Below are positions 53,443 to 61,399 of a stretch of DNA of 64,000 nucleotides, piece by piece. Under the pieces are notes generated by a model. That model ran no database searches. It worked only from the letters and a program-made list of their open reading frames with translations, and was not told the DNA's origin. Made by a program: the position numbers and the translations under genes. Source of the DNA: Micromonospora trifolii (GTDB lineage Bacteria > Actinomycetota > Actinomycetes > Mycobacteriales > Micromonosporaceae); the NCBI RefSeq assembly GCF_022229005.1, contig NZ_JAKKFD010000005.1, positions 85,150-149,149 of the forward strand, in the 5' to 3' direction. Each line of letters starts with the position of its first letter. Positions within the stretch are counted from its first letter, which is position 1.

Positions 53443-54165
53443 ATGTCTCGCACTGACGAAGTGGTCAACGGCATCAAGCGGATGATCCTCGAAGGGCAGT
53501 TCCGGCCCGGGGACCGGCTGCCCATCGAGAAGGACCTCGCCGAGCAGCTCGGCGTCTCGCGGGGGTCCCTGCGCGAGGGGATGTCGGCGCTGTCCATCCT
53601 CGGCATCGTCAACATTCGCCAGGGCGACGGCACCTACGTCACCAACCTCGACGCGCCACAACTGCTGGCCCCGATGGGTTTCGTGGTGGACTTCCAGGGC
53701 CAGGGCGACCCCCGGCACATCCACACCGTTCGCCGTCTGCTGGAGTGCGAGGCCGCCTGCCTGGCGGCGACCAGGATCACCGACGAGGCCCTGGCCCAGG
53801 CGGGTGACCTGCTCGACGAGGCGGCCCGGCTGGTCGGCCAGTCATCGCCGGACCACGAGCGGATCATGGAGATCGACATAGCCTTCCACCGGATCATCGC
53901 GGTGCACGCCGAGAATCCGGTGCTCGTCGGCCTGATCGAAGCCTTCGCCGGGCGCACCATTCGCGGCCGGCTCTGGCGGAGCCTGCACGAGGAGGGCGCG
54001 GACCTGCGCACCCACGACGAACACGTGGCGATCCTGAAGGCCCTCGTGGCGCGCGACCCGGAGCGGGCCCGCACCCGGATGGCCAACCACCTGATCGGTG
54101 TGGAGGAGTCGTTGCAGGGGTTACCCGACGACGCCGACGCGAGCATCGAGGCGGCCCGGTCGTGA
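53443..54165 (+). CDS. GntR/FadR family regulator of the fucose genes
   Basis: The protein is 240 aa. The winged helix is IKRMILEGQFRPGDRLPIEKDLAEQLGVSRGSLREGMSALSILGIVNIRQGDGTYV, and the C-terminal FCD domain has the metal/ligand His pattern in EIDIAFHRIIAVHAENP and HDEHVAILKALVARDPERARTRM. The ligand is probably a fucose pathway acid. The ATG at 53443 has AGGGGGA upstream. It is co-transcribed with fucD and converges with the aldo/keto reductase gene. Confidence 0.92.
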   Translation: MSRTDEVVNGIKRMILEGQFRPGDRLPIEKDLAEQLGVSRGSLREGMSALSILGIVNIRQGDGTYVTNLDAPQLLAPMGFVVDFQGQGDPRHIHTVRRLLECEAACLAATRITDEALAQAGDLLDEAARLVGQSSPDHERIMEIDIAFHRIIAVHAENPVLVGLIEAFAGRTIRGRLWRSLHEEGADLRTHDEHVAILKALVARDPERARTRMANHLIGVEESLQGLPDDADASIEAARS

Positions 54166-54175
54166 CCGCCGGCCC

Positions 54176-55195
54176 TCATGGCTGCACGTCGAGCAGCCCC
54201 TCGTCGTACAGCGCCGTCCAGAGCTGATCCGGGACGTCGACGTCGGATCGGCGCAGGGTCTCGGTCGCCTGGGTCTCGTCCCGCATGCCGACGACCGTCG
54301 AGACCACGGCCGGGTGGCGGCGGACGAACGCCAACGCCGCCTGGGGCAGCGTGACGCCGTACATCTGACAGACCCGCGCTATCCGGCGGGCCTGGTCGAT
54401 CACCTCTGCCGGTGCCTGCTGGTAGTCGTAGACGGCGTCGGTCGGTGGCATGTCCCGGGCCAGCAGCCCGGAGTTGTAGACCCCGGCGATCACCACACCG
54501 ACGTGGCGGGCCTGCGCGACGGGCAGCAGGTCGGTCAACGCGCCCTGCTCCAGCAGGGTGTACCGGCCGGCGCACATCACCACGTCCACGTCGGTCTCCG
54601 CCACGAAGCGGGCTAGCATCGCGGACTGGTTCATCCCCGCCCCGACGGCGCCGATCACGCCCTGTTCCCGCAGCTCCACCAACGCTGGGATCGCCTCGTG
54701 CGCGGCCTGCTCCCAGTGCTCGTCCGGGTCGTGCAGATACACCACGTCGATCCGGTCCAGGCCGGTGCGCCGGAGGCTCGCCTCCAGCGAGCGGCGCACG
54801 CCGTCGCGGCTGAAGTCCCAGACCCGGCGATGGTCGGCGGGAACGTCGAACCCCTCCGGGTCCCGCTGGTGTGCCGTCTCCGGTGACGGCACGAGCAGCC
54901 GGCCGACCTTCGTCGACACCGCGTATTCGCCGCGCGGGCGGGAGCGCAGGGCCGCGCCCAGGCGCCGTTCGGACAGGCCCAGACCGTAGTGCGGTGCCGT
55001 GTCGAAGTATCGGATGCCGCCTGCCCACGCGGTGTCCACGGCGGCGGCGAACTGCTCGTCCGACGTCGCCCGGTACAGATTGCCGCCCTGCGAGGCGCCG
55101 AACCCCAGTGGGCTCAGCGGCAGCGGCGACCCGACGCCGTTCGAGGTCACCCGACGAGCGGGATCCTGCGCGCCCCGCTGGACGGCAGCCGTCAC
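54176..55195 (-). CDS. Aldo/keto reductase, probable L-fucose dehydrogenase
   Basis: The protein is 339 aa. The AKR tetrad is visible: Asp and Tyr in RYFDTAPHYGLGLSERRLG, Lys in VSTKVGRLL and His in DVVYLHDPDEHWE. The family (L-fucose/D-arabinose dehydrogenase type) oxidises L-fucose to the lactone with NAD(P). It is the last gene of the transporter operon, with its GTG start overlapping the ATPase stop. The context with fuconolactonase and fuconate dehydratase supports the fucose role; other 6-deoxy or aldose sugars remain possible. Confidence 0.88.
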   Translation of the reverse strand: MTAAVQRGAQDPARRVTSNGVGSPLPLSPLGFGASQGGNLYRATSDEQFAAAVDTAWAGGIRYFDTAPHYGLGLSERRLGAALRSRPRGEYAVSTKVGRLLVPSPETAHQRDPEGFDVPADHRRVWDFSRDGVRRSLEASLRRTGLDRIDVVYLHDPDEHWEQAAHEAIPALVELREQGVIGAVGAGMNQSAMLARFVAETDVDVVMCAGRYTLLEQGALTDLLPVAQARHVGVVIAGVYNSGLLARDMPPTDAVYDYQQAPAEVIDQARRIARVCQMYGVTLPQAALAFVRRHPAVVSTVVGMRDETQATETLRRSDVDVPDQLWTALYDEGLLDVQP

Positions 55196-56010
55196 CGCTC
55201 GTCCCGTTCCACGTTGGTGCTGCCGGTCATCGCCGCGACCAGGTCGTCGGTGGTGACCTCGTCGGCGCGGAGTTGGGCCGCGCGCCGGCCGAGGCGCAGC
55301 ACCTCGACCCGGTCGGCGATCTCGAGCACCTGTGGCATGTTGTGGCTCACCAGCACCACCGACATGCCGGCGTCACGGGCACGCCGGACGACGTCGAGCA
55401 CCCGCCCGGTCTGGACCACGCCCAGGGCCGCGGTGGGCTCGTCGAGGATGACCACGTTGGTCGCCCAGATGATGGCGCGGGCCACCGCCACGCACTGCCG
55501 CTGCCCACCGGAGAGCATCGCGATCGGGGTGGTGACCCGGGGGATCCGTACGCCGAGTTCGTCGAGGGCGGCGGCGGCGCCCTGGCGCATGGCGCGCTTG
55601 TCCAACAGGCCGAGCCGACCGAGTGGTCCGGAGCGGAGGATCTCCCGGCCGAGATAGAGGTTGGCGGCCACGCTGAGGTCGTCGGCGACGGCGAGGTCCT
55701 GGTAGACGGTCTCCACCCCGGCCCGTCGGGCATCGACCGGAGTGGAGAACTGGACCGGGCGGCCGCCGACCCGGATCTCGCCCTCGTCCGGCGGATGCAC
55801 ACCGGACAGGGTCTTGATCAGGGTGCTCTTGCCGGCGCCGTTGTCACCGATCAGCGCGACGACCTCACCCCGGCGGACTGTGAAGTCCGCGCCTCGCAGC
55901 GCCTCGACGTGCCCGAACCGCTTGACGATGCCGCGAGCCTCGAGGACCGGCGGTTCCGTGTCGGTGGGTTGCCGATCGCTGTCGGCGGTGGCCGTTGGGA
56001 TGCCGCCCAT
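55192..56010 (-). CDS. Sugar ABC transporter ATP-binding protein (single-domain, RbsA half-type)
   Basis: The protein is 272 aa with one ABC domain. Walker A is GDNGAGKST, the signature is LSGGQRQ, Walker B is NVVILDEPTA and the switch His is in VLVSHNMP. RbsA-class proteins usually have two ABC modules, so this is the short form common in actinomycete CUT2 importers. The ATG at 56010 overlaps the binding-protein stop; a GTG three bases earlier is possible. Confidence 0.93.
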   Translation of the reverse strand: MGGIPTATADSDRQPTDTEPPVLEARGIVKRFGHVEALRGADFTVRRGEVVALIGDNGAGKSTLIKTLSGVHPPDEGEIRVGGRPVQFSTPVDARRAGVETVYQDLAVADDLSVAANLYLGREILRSGPLGRLGLLDKRAMRQGAAAALDELGVRIPRVTTPIAMLSGGQRQCVAVARAIIWATNVVILDEPTAALGVVQTGRVLDVVRRARDAGMSVVLVSHNMPQVLEIADRVEVLRLGRRAAQLRADEVTTDDLVAAMTGSTNVERDER

Positions 56011-57062
56011 CACTGCACCGGCGGGTTGGCGCAGCTGGGCTCGAGCACCGCCTTGATCTCCGCCGAGTCGATGTTCTCCTTGGTGACGAACGTGACGCCG
56101 GTGTCGGCCGATGCCAGCGGCGCCTTGTCCCGGAGGTGCTTGACCATCTTGTCGACGCCGAAGTAGCCCATCTTGAACGGGTTCTGCACGACCAGCGCCG
56201 AGATCTGGCCGTTGCGCACCCCGGCGATCTCGTCCGGGGCCGCGTCCCAGCCGATGATGACCACCTTGCCGGACTTGCCGGCCGCCTGGATGGCCTGGGC
56301 GGCCCCGAGCACGCTCGGCTCGTTGGCCGCGAAGACGCCGGCGAGCTTGGGGTTGGCGGTGAGGATGTTCTCGGTGACCCGTCGGGCCTCGTTGACGTCA
56401 CTGCGGCTGGGCTGCTGGCCGACCAGCTTCAGGTTGGGGTACTGGGCGAGGCCGGCCTTGAAGCCGTCGACCCGCTCGGTGTTGGTCTGCGATCCGGGCT
56501 GGAACTCGACGAGCGCCACCTCGTGGTTGCCGGGGCCGAGTTCGGTGGCGAGCAGTTTCGCCGCCTCGGTCGCCGACGCACGGTTGTCGGTGGCGAAGAG
56601 GGGCACATTCGACGGCTGCGGGCTGGTGCCGGAGTCGATCATGGCGACCGGGATGTTGGCGCTGAGTGCCTTGTCGGTGGCCGGTGCCAGCGCGCTGGAG
56701 TCCGTCGCCGCGTAGACGATGCCGTCGACCTTCTTGGTGACGAAGTTCTGGATCAGGTTGACCTGGCCCTCGACGTCGGTCTCGGTGGTCACCCCGTCCC
56801 ACTGGACGGTGACGTCCCCCGCCCGTTGCGCGGCGCACTCGGCGCCCGCCTTGACCGTGTTCCAGTAGTCGGCCCCGACCGCCTTGGGTACGACGGCGAG
56901 CTTCAACGGGCCGCTCGCGTCCTTGGTCGCGCCGTCGCCGCCGTCACGGACCTCGACGCCTCCGCAGGCGCTGAGCAGAGCGGTCGCCGCGGCCGCGGCC
57001 AGGATCGCCTGCGCGCGCAGGAGTCGTCCTCGCGTCGGCCGGCTGGTGGTGGTGTGTGCCAT
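56010..57062 (-). CDS. Sugar ABC transporter substrate-binding lipoprotein (RbsB-like)
   Basis: The protein is 350 aa. The lipoprotein signal is RAQAILAAAAATALLSACGG. The mature chain is a periplasmic-binding-protein type I (LAVVPKAVGADYWNTVKAGAECAAQ, VNLIQNFVTKKVDGIVYAATDSSALAPATDKA, VVIIGWDAAPDEIAGVRNGQISALVVQ). The likely ligand is L-fucose or a related deoxysugar. The ATG at 57062 is chosen because AGGAAGGA precedes it. Confidence 0.93.
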   Translation of the reverse strand: MAHTTTSRPTRGRLLRAQAILAAAAATALLSACGGVEVRDGGDGATKDASGPLKLAVVPKAVGADYWNTVKAGAECAAQRAGDVTVQWDGVTTETDVEGQVNLIQNFVTKKVDGIVYAATDSSALAPATDKALSANIPVAMIDSGTSPQPSNVPLFATDNRASATEAAKLLATELGPGNHEVALVEFQPGSQTNTERVDGFKAGLAQYPNLKLVGQQPSRSDVNEARRVTENILTANPKLAGVFAANEPSVLGAAQAIQAAGKSGKVVIIGWDAAPDEIAGVRNGQISALVVQNPFKMGYFGVDKMVKHLRDKAPLASADTGVTFVTKENIDSAEIKAVLEPSCANPPVQ

Positions 57063-57102
57063 GGTGTGTGTCCTTCCTCGTTCGGACTCTCGGAATGGCA
57101 TG

Positions 57103-58110
57103 TCAACCCCGTGATTCGAGCCGCCGGCGGCGGTACTGGTCGAAGTAGACGGCGGCCCAGATGATCACGCCGACGATCACCTGCTGGTAGTGGATGCTGA
57201 TGTCGAGCAGGACGGCGCCGTTGCGGACCAGGGCGATGAGGAACGCGCCGATGATGGTCCCGACGATCCGGCCCTGCCCGCCGAACAGGCTGGCGCCGCC
57301 GATGACAGCGGCGGCGATGACGTCGAGCTCCAGCGAGATTCCGTAGTTGGGCTGGCCGGAGTTGACCCGGGACGCGGCGATCATGCCGCCCAGCCCGACC
57401 AGCACGCCGGCCAGCACGTACACACCGGTCAGGTGCCGCCCGACCCGGATGCCGGAGCGGCGGGCCGCCTCCAGATTGGAGCCCATCGCGTAGGTGTACT
57501 GGCCGAAGCGGGTCTGGGAGAGCAGGAAGGCGACCCCGACGGCGACCAGGACGGTGATCACCACGGCGAACGGAATGCCGAGGATCTGCCCGTTGCCGAG
57601 CAGTTGGAAGGATCGGGGCAGGCCGTAGACGCCGACCGCTCCGGTGATGATGAAGACGAGGCCGCGGCCCACGGACATCGTCCCGAGGGTCGCGATGAAC
57701 GGCGGTATCCGGGCCACCGTCACCAGCAGCCCGTTCAACAGCCCGGCCAGCGCGCCGACGCCGATCGCGACCGCCGTCGCCGCCCAGAGCGAGAAGCCGA
57801 GGTCGCGCACGACCATCGCGCCCAGCACGCCGGCGAGCGCGGCGACCGACCCCACGGACAGGTCGATGCCCTTCGTGATGATGACCATCGTCTGGGCCGT
57901 GGCGATGATGGCGATCACCGCCGTCTGGGCCCCGATGTTGAAGAGGTTGTCCGCTGTCAGGAAGTACGGACTCGCGAAGGTCAGGGCGATGAACAGGACG
58001 ACCAACGCGGTCGCGGCGGTGAACTCGGAGACGGCGTGGGAGATCCGTTCCCGGAACCAGTCGCTGAGTTCGCCGCGCTGCGTGCCGGCGGTTGCCTCGG
58101 CGCTACTCAT
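57103..58110 (-). CDS. Sugar ABC transporter permease (RbsC-like)
   Basis: The protein is 335 aa with about ten membrane helices. Typical RbsC stretches are TMVIITKGIDLSVGSVAALAGVLGA, IPPFIATLGTMSVGRGLVFI, GSNLEAARRSGIRV and AAVIGGASLFGGQGRIVGTIIGAFLI. The ATG at 58110 has GGGGAGG ~10 nt before it. It is the first gene of the permease, binding-protein, ATPase and AKR operon. The upstream region carries the palindrome GTTATCGATAAC. Confidence 0.94.
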   Translation of the reverse strand: MSSAEATAGTQRGELSDWFRERISHAVSEFTAATALVVLFIALTFASPYFLTADNLFNIGAQTAVIAIIATAQTMVIITKGIDLSVGSVAALAGVLGAMVVRDLGFSLWAATAVAIGVGALAGLLNGLLVTVARIPPFIATLGTMSVGRGLVFIITGAVGVYGLPRSFQLLGNGQILGIPFAVVITVLVAVGVAFLLSQTRFGQYTYAMGSNLEAARRSGIRVGRHLTGVYVLAGVLVGLGGMIAASRVNSGQPNYGISLELDVIAAAVIGGASLFGGQGRIVGTIIGAFLIALVRNGAVLLDISIHYQQVIVGVIIWAAVYFDQYRRRRLESRG

Positions 58111-58383
58111 CGTCGGACCTGACCTCCCCAAGCGCGGCGCCGGCGCCCGACGGGGACCCGTCGACGAGCCGAACGCCTGTGAGCGACCGACCCGCTCGGA
58201 TGGCAGTGCCGGCTGGCGCCGCACACCCGATGGAGATAGGTCGGATGTTTCCCACGATCAGGCGTTACCTTGCCACGCATTCACGTATGTTGCCAAGGTC
58301 TTGCCGGCATGTTTTGCCATCGTTACCTGCACCACCGAAGGCATACGTCAGACCACATCGGCATCGGCTGCCGTCGCTAGCAT

Positions 58384-58395
58384 GTTATCGATAAC
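58384..58395. promoter_or_regulatory. GTTATCGATAAC operator upstream of the fucose transporter operon
   Basis: This is a perfect 12-bp palindrome with central CG, the hallmark of LacI-family sites, in the 317-bp region between the transporter operon and the fuconolactonase stop. A related GTTAGCGGTAAC lies before the fuconolactonase gene. The rest of 58111-58427 is AT-richer promoter DNA (CATTCACGTATGTTGCC near 58278), with no other feature I can name. Confidence 0.65.
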
Positions 58396-58427
58396 CTGCT
58401 ATGTCCCCAGTACGGAAGCCGTTGCGC

Positions 58428-59306
58428 TCAGGAAGGGGCCAGCCGGTAGACCCGGCCGGCTGTCCGGCGCCAGATCGCCGACCGCTCGTCGTCGGACAGC
58501 GGTTCCAGCAGGTCACCGAGGACGGTGACCCAGCGGGTGTACGAGGTGGCGAGCAGGCACACCGGCCAGTCCGAGCCGAACATCAGCCGATCCGGCCCGA
58601 ACACGTCCAGGGCGTGCTCGACCGCGGGCCGCAAGTCGGCCGTCGTCCAGGACCCGCCATCCACTTCGGTCACCAGGCCGGAGAGCTTCGCCGTCGTGTT
58701 GGGCTCGGCCGCGAGCGCCCGCAGGTCGCGCCGCCAGTCACCGAGATCGGCGCGCCCGAGCGGCGGCTTGCCGAGGTGGTTCAGGACGAACCGCACCTGG
58801 GGCAGGTCGCGGACGAGCCGGGTGGCCGCCGGCAGTTGACGATGGCGCACCAGGAGGTCGAAGGCGAGGCCGGCGACGCCGACAGTGGCGATGCCCCGCC
58901 GCACGTCGGGGCGGTCGAGATAGGTCGGGTCGGGTTCGGACTGCACCAGGTGGCGTATCCCGACCAACCGTTCCCCACCGCGCGCCCTGCGTAGTCGGGC
59001 GAGGCGGCGGTCGACATCGGCGGCGGTGAGGTCGACCCAGCCGACGACCCCGGCGATGAGGGGGTCGTCGGCCGCGATGCCGAGCAACTCGGGCGTCTCC
59101 GACCGAACGGCGACGGACTGCACGACAACGGTCTGGGTGACCCCGGCGGCCCGGGTCGCCGGGGCGAGCTCGACCGGCGTGAAGTCGCCGTCGATCGCGG
59201 CCATGGTGTGCGGATCGATCCAGGGCTGCGGGTGCCGCGCCCGGACCCAGAGGTGATGATGCGCGTCCACGATGCCCGGTCGTCGCGCGACCTCGCCGGT
59301 CGTCAC
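58428..59306 (-). CDS. Amidohydrolase-family L-fuconolactonase
   Basis: The protein is 292 aa. The COG3618 pattern is clear: IVDAHHHLWVRARHPQPWI, VVVQSVAVRSETPELLGIA, GIRHLVQSEPD, FVLNHLGKPPLG and RLMFGSDWPVCLL, with metal and catalytic His and Asp in HHHLW, NHLGK and GSDWP. It opens L-fuconolactone to L-fuconate, between the dehydrogenase and dehydratase steps. The start is GTG at 59306, with no strong ribosome site. Confidence 0.9.
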   Translation of the reverse strand: MTTGEVARRPGIVDAHHHLWVRARHPQPWIDPHTMAAIDGDFTPVELAPATRAAGVTQTVVVQSVAVRSETPELLGIAADDPLIAGVVGWVDLTAADVDRRLARLRRARGGERLVGIRHLVQSEPDPTYLDRPDVRRGIATVGVAGLAFDLLVRHRQLPAATRLVRDLPQVRFVLNHLGKPPLGRADLGDWRRDLRALAAEPNTTAKLSGLVTEVDGGSWTTADLRPAVEHALDVFGPDRLMFGSDWPVCLLATSYTRWVTVLGDLLEPLSDDERSAIWRRTAGRVYRLAPS

Positions 59307-59412
59307 CGGACCCGCCCTGGCGCCTTCTCGCCCACCCCACACCCCGCCCAGCCGCTGATCGAACCCCCCGGGTCGACCCGGAGCCACAGAGTCGATCTGG
59401 CAGGTTGACCAT

Positions 59413-59424
59413 GTTAGCGGTAAC
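59413..59424. promoter_or_regulatory. GTTAGCGGTAAC operator upstream of fuconolactonase
   Basis: This near-palindrome matches GTTAnCGnTAAC, as does the site before the transporter operon, and lies ~107 bp upstream of the fuconolactonase start. It suggests one LacI-type regulator for both units. No LacI gene is in the window. Confidence 0.6.
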
Positions 59425-59582
59425 AGACTGTTGTTGAGTGCCGGAACGCGCGCCACGAAAGGCTTGCGGCAGTGTCGCCTTTTGGTCTGACGAATCCGCT
59501 GGCACCTGCCGCTGGTCCGCCTCATTGACGTACCGGTGTCGGTACGCGTTCGGGGCGCGCAGCCCGGGTTGACCGCCTGAGG

Positions 59583-59745
59583 CGGCACCGATACCGTCGA
59601 CCCACTATCTGCGGCGACGCGAGGGAAGCCGGTGTGAATCCGGCGCGGTCGCGCCACTGTGAGCGGTTCCCCACCACAACGGGGGCCGCGAGCCAGGACG
59701 CTCGGTCGTCCGCAGCCTTGCGATGGGGACGCGTCATCCCTGGGG
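59583..59745 (+). promoter_or_regulatory. Cobalamin (B12) riboswitch upstream of cbtB
   Basis: The landmarks are GAGGGAAGCCGGTGTGAATC, CGGCGCGGTCGCGCCACTGT, GAGCGGTTCC and CCGCGAGCCAGGACGCTCGG in the order of the B12-box core. The element ends near CCTGGGGAGG, the ribosome site of cbtB, so translation is probably blocked when adenosylcobalamin binds. The remaining part of the 59307-59759 gap holds the promoters of cbtB and the divergent fuconolactonase. Confidence 0.95.
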
Positions 59746-59759
59746 AGGTTCGTGTATTC

Positions 59760-59963
59760 ATGTCTAGCTCCGCTTCCAGCCAGCCGGTGGTGCACCCCGC
59801 TGGCAGTGCCCGTCTGCTGTGGACGGCCCTGGCGACCGTTGCCGCGCTCACCCTGCTGGCGTACCTCGTCGCCTTCGACCAGGGGGCGGTGTCGCGCAGC
59901 GGGATGTACCTGCACGAGCTGATGCACGACGGCAGGCACCTGCTGGGCGTCCCGTGCCACTGA
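59760..59963 (+). CDS. cbtB: CbtB, small cobalt transporter subunit
   Basis: The protein is 67 aa with one membrane helix (LLWTALATVAALTLLAYLVAF) and the C-terminal His cluster LHELMHDGRHLLGVPCH, the CbtB metal-binding signature. It acts with CbtA in cobalt uptake for cobalamin synthesis. The gene lies directly after the B12 riboswitch, and its end overlaps the cbtA start. Confidence 0.95.
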   Translation: MSSSASSQPVVHPAGSARLLWTALATVAALTLLAYLVAFDQGAVSRSGMYLHELMHDGRHLLGVPCH

Positions 59964-60727
59964 ACACCACCACCACTCCCCCGTTCGTCGCCGTCCTCGT
60001 TCGCGGGCTGCTGGCCGGCCTGATCGCCGGCCTGCTCGCCGGGGCGTTCGCGTACGTCGCCGGCGAACCACACGTCGAGGCAGCCATCGCCATCGAGGAG
60101 GCGGCGTCGCACGCCGATCCCGCCACCGCTGGTGCGCACGATCACGAGGACGCCCTGGTCAGCCGCACGGGTCAGCGCGGCGGCCTATTCCTGGCCACCG
60201 GCCTGTTCGGGGCCGCGATGGGTGGGCTGCTGGCCACGGCGTACGTCCTGCTGTCCCGGCGGCGGCGCGGCGACGACGACGGGCGGTCGGGTCTGCTGCT
60301 GGCCGGCGCGGCGTTGCTCGGCGCGGTGATCGTGCCCTTCCTCAAGTACCCGGCGAACCCGCCGGCGGTCGGCGACCCGGCCACCATCAACCAACGGACC
60401 GTCACCTACCTGTTGATGGTGGTGCTCGGGCTGGTGGCCGTGTGGGCCGGCTCGCTGGGTTACCGGTCGGTCGGTGCCCAGGCGCCGACGTGGTTGCGCG
60501 CCGCCGCGGCCGTGGGCGGGTTCCTGCTGGTCACGGCAGTGTCGTACGTGGTGATGCCGTCCTTCCAGGAGGTTCCGGCGGACTTCCCGGCGACCCTGCT
60601 GTGGAGTTTCCGACTGGCCTCGCTCGGCACCCAGGTCGTGCTCTGGACCGGCATCGGCCTGCTGTTCGCGGCCCTGATGCACCACGAGCGGCGTCGCCGG
60701 GCCGGCACCGCACTGCCGAGCACGTGA
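59954..60727 (+). CDS. cbtA: CbtA, cobalt transporter membrane subunit
   Basis: The protein is 257 aa with about five membrane segments (VAVLVRGLLAGLIAGLLAGAFAYVAG, GLFLATGLFGAAMGGLLATAYVLL, and others). A His/Asp/Glu-rich loop (GAHDHEDALVSR) follows the first helix. The GTG start lies inside the cbtB end, and the stop overlaps the next gene (GTGA). The B12 riboswitch upstream fits regulation by its end product. Confidence 0.95.
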   Translation: MPLNTTTTPPFVAVLVRGLLAGLIAGLLAGAFAYVAGEPHVEAAIAIEEAASHADPATAGAHDHEDALVSRTGQRGGLFLATGLFGAAMGGLLATAYVLLSRRRRGDDDGRSGLLLAGAALLGAVIVPFLKYPANPPAVGDPATINQRTVTYLLMVVLGLVAVWAGSLGYRSVGAQAPTWLRAAAAVGGFLLVTAVSYVVMPSFQEVPADFPATLLWSFRLASLGTQVVLWTGIGLLFAALMHHERRRRAGTALPST

Positions 60728-61320
60728 CCGGCACCAGCCTCCAGCTGGTCGCCCACGGTCACACCGCCGCTCTGCGCCGGGCCCACTTCGGCGGCGCCGA
60801 CGACGGCCTGGACGAGGGTGGCCTGCGTGCCGCGCTCGCCCAGGCCCAGGCGGGCGCAGACCGACACGGGCCCCTCGGCGTGAACGCCACCTGCCTGTCC
60901 AGCCCCGCATCGGCCGCCCGCCAGACCGCCGACGCCTTCGGCCTGCTGCCGACGATCGAGACGGCGTTGGCCGACTGCGACTACGGGGACTGGTCCGGGC
61001 GGTCGCTTGCGGAGATCGCTGACACGCAGCCGCAGGCGCTGCACGACTGGCTGTCCGCACCGGCTTCCGCGCCGCACGGCGGGGAGTCCGTCACGGCCGT
61101 GCGGGATCGGGTCGGCAGCTGGCTGGACGAGCAGCACCGGGCCGGCGGGCGCGTCATCGCTGTCACCCACCTACTGGTGATCCGGGTCGCTGTGGTGCAC
61201 GCCCTCGGCCTTCCGATGGCAACGTACCGGCAGGTGGACGTGGAACCCCTGGCCGTCGTCCGGCTGACGAGCCAGGGCGCGCGCTGGCAGCTTCGACTGG
61301 GCGGGTCGCGAGCAGCCTGA
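60724..61320 (+). CDS. Histidine phosphatase family protein, altered RHG motif
   Basis: The protein is 198 aa of phosphoglycerate mutase fold. The usual LVRHGET reads LVAHGHT here: the catalytic His is kept, but the Arg before it is Ala. The other motifs are present: CLSSPASAARQTADAF, DCDYGDWSGRSLAEI, HGGESVTAVRDRV and VTHLLVIRVAVVHAL with the second His. It is translationally coupled to cbtA under the B12 riboswitch, so a role like CobC (alpha-ribazole phosphate phosphatase) in cobalamin assembly is a fair guess, but the altered motif makes activity uncertain. Confidence 0.85.
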   Translation: MTGTSLQLVAHGHTAALRRAHFGGADDGLDEGGLRAALAQAQAGADRHGPLGVNATCLSSPASAARQTADAFGLLPTIETALADCDYGDWSGRSLAEIADTQPQALHDWLSAPASAPHGGESVTAVRDRVGSWLDEQHRAGGRVIAVTHLLVIRVAVVHALGLPMATYRQVDVEPLAVVRLTSQGARWQLRLGGSRAA

Positions 61321-61334
61321 GGTCGCACCGAACG

Positions 61335-61373
61335 GCGCGGGCCGCGCCCACCAGCAGTGGACACGGCCCGCGC
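61335..61373. terminator. Bidirectional hairpin terminator
   Basis: GCGCGGGCCG (61335-61344) and its exact complement CGGCCCGCGC (61364-61373) with a 19-nt loop lie between the convergent histidine-phosphatase and MFS genes. Confidence 0.75.
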
Positions 61374-61399
61374 TCGTTCGACGACGGTCAGCCGCCTGC

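Noticed and set aside
58384..59424. The GTTAnCGnTAAC sites as targets of the GntR regulator
   Set aside because: FadR-type GntR sites normally look different (TnGTnnnACnA). The central CG palindrome fits a LacI protein better, so I left the regulator unnamed.
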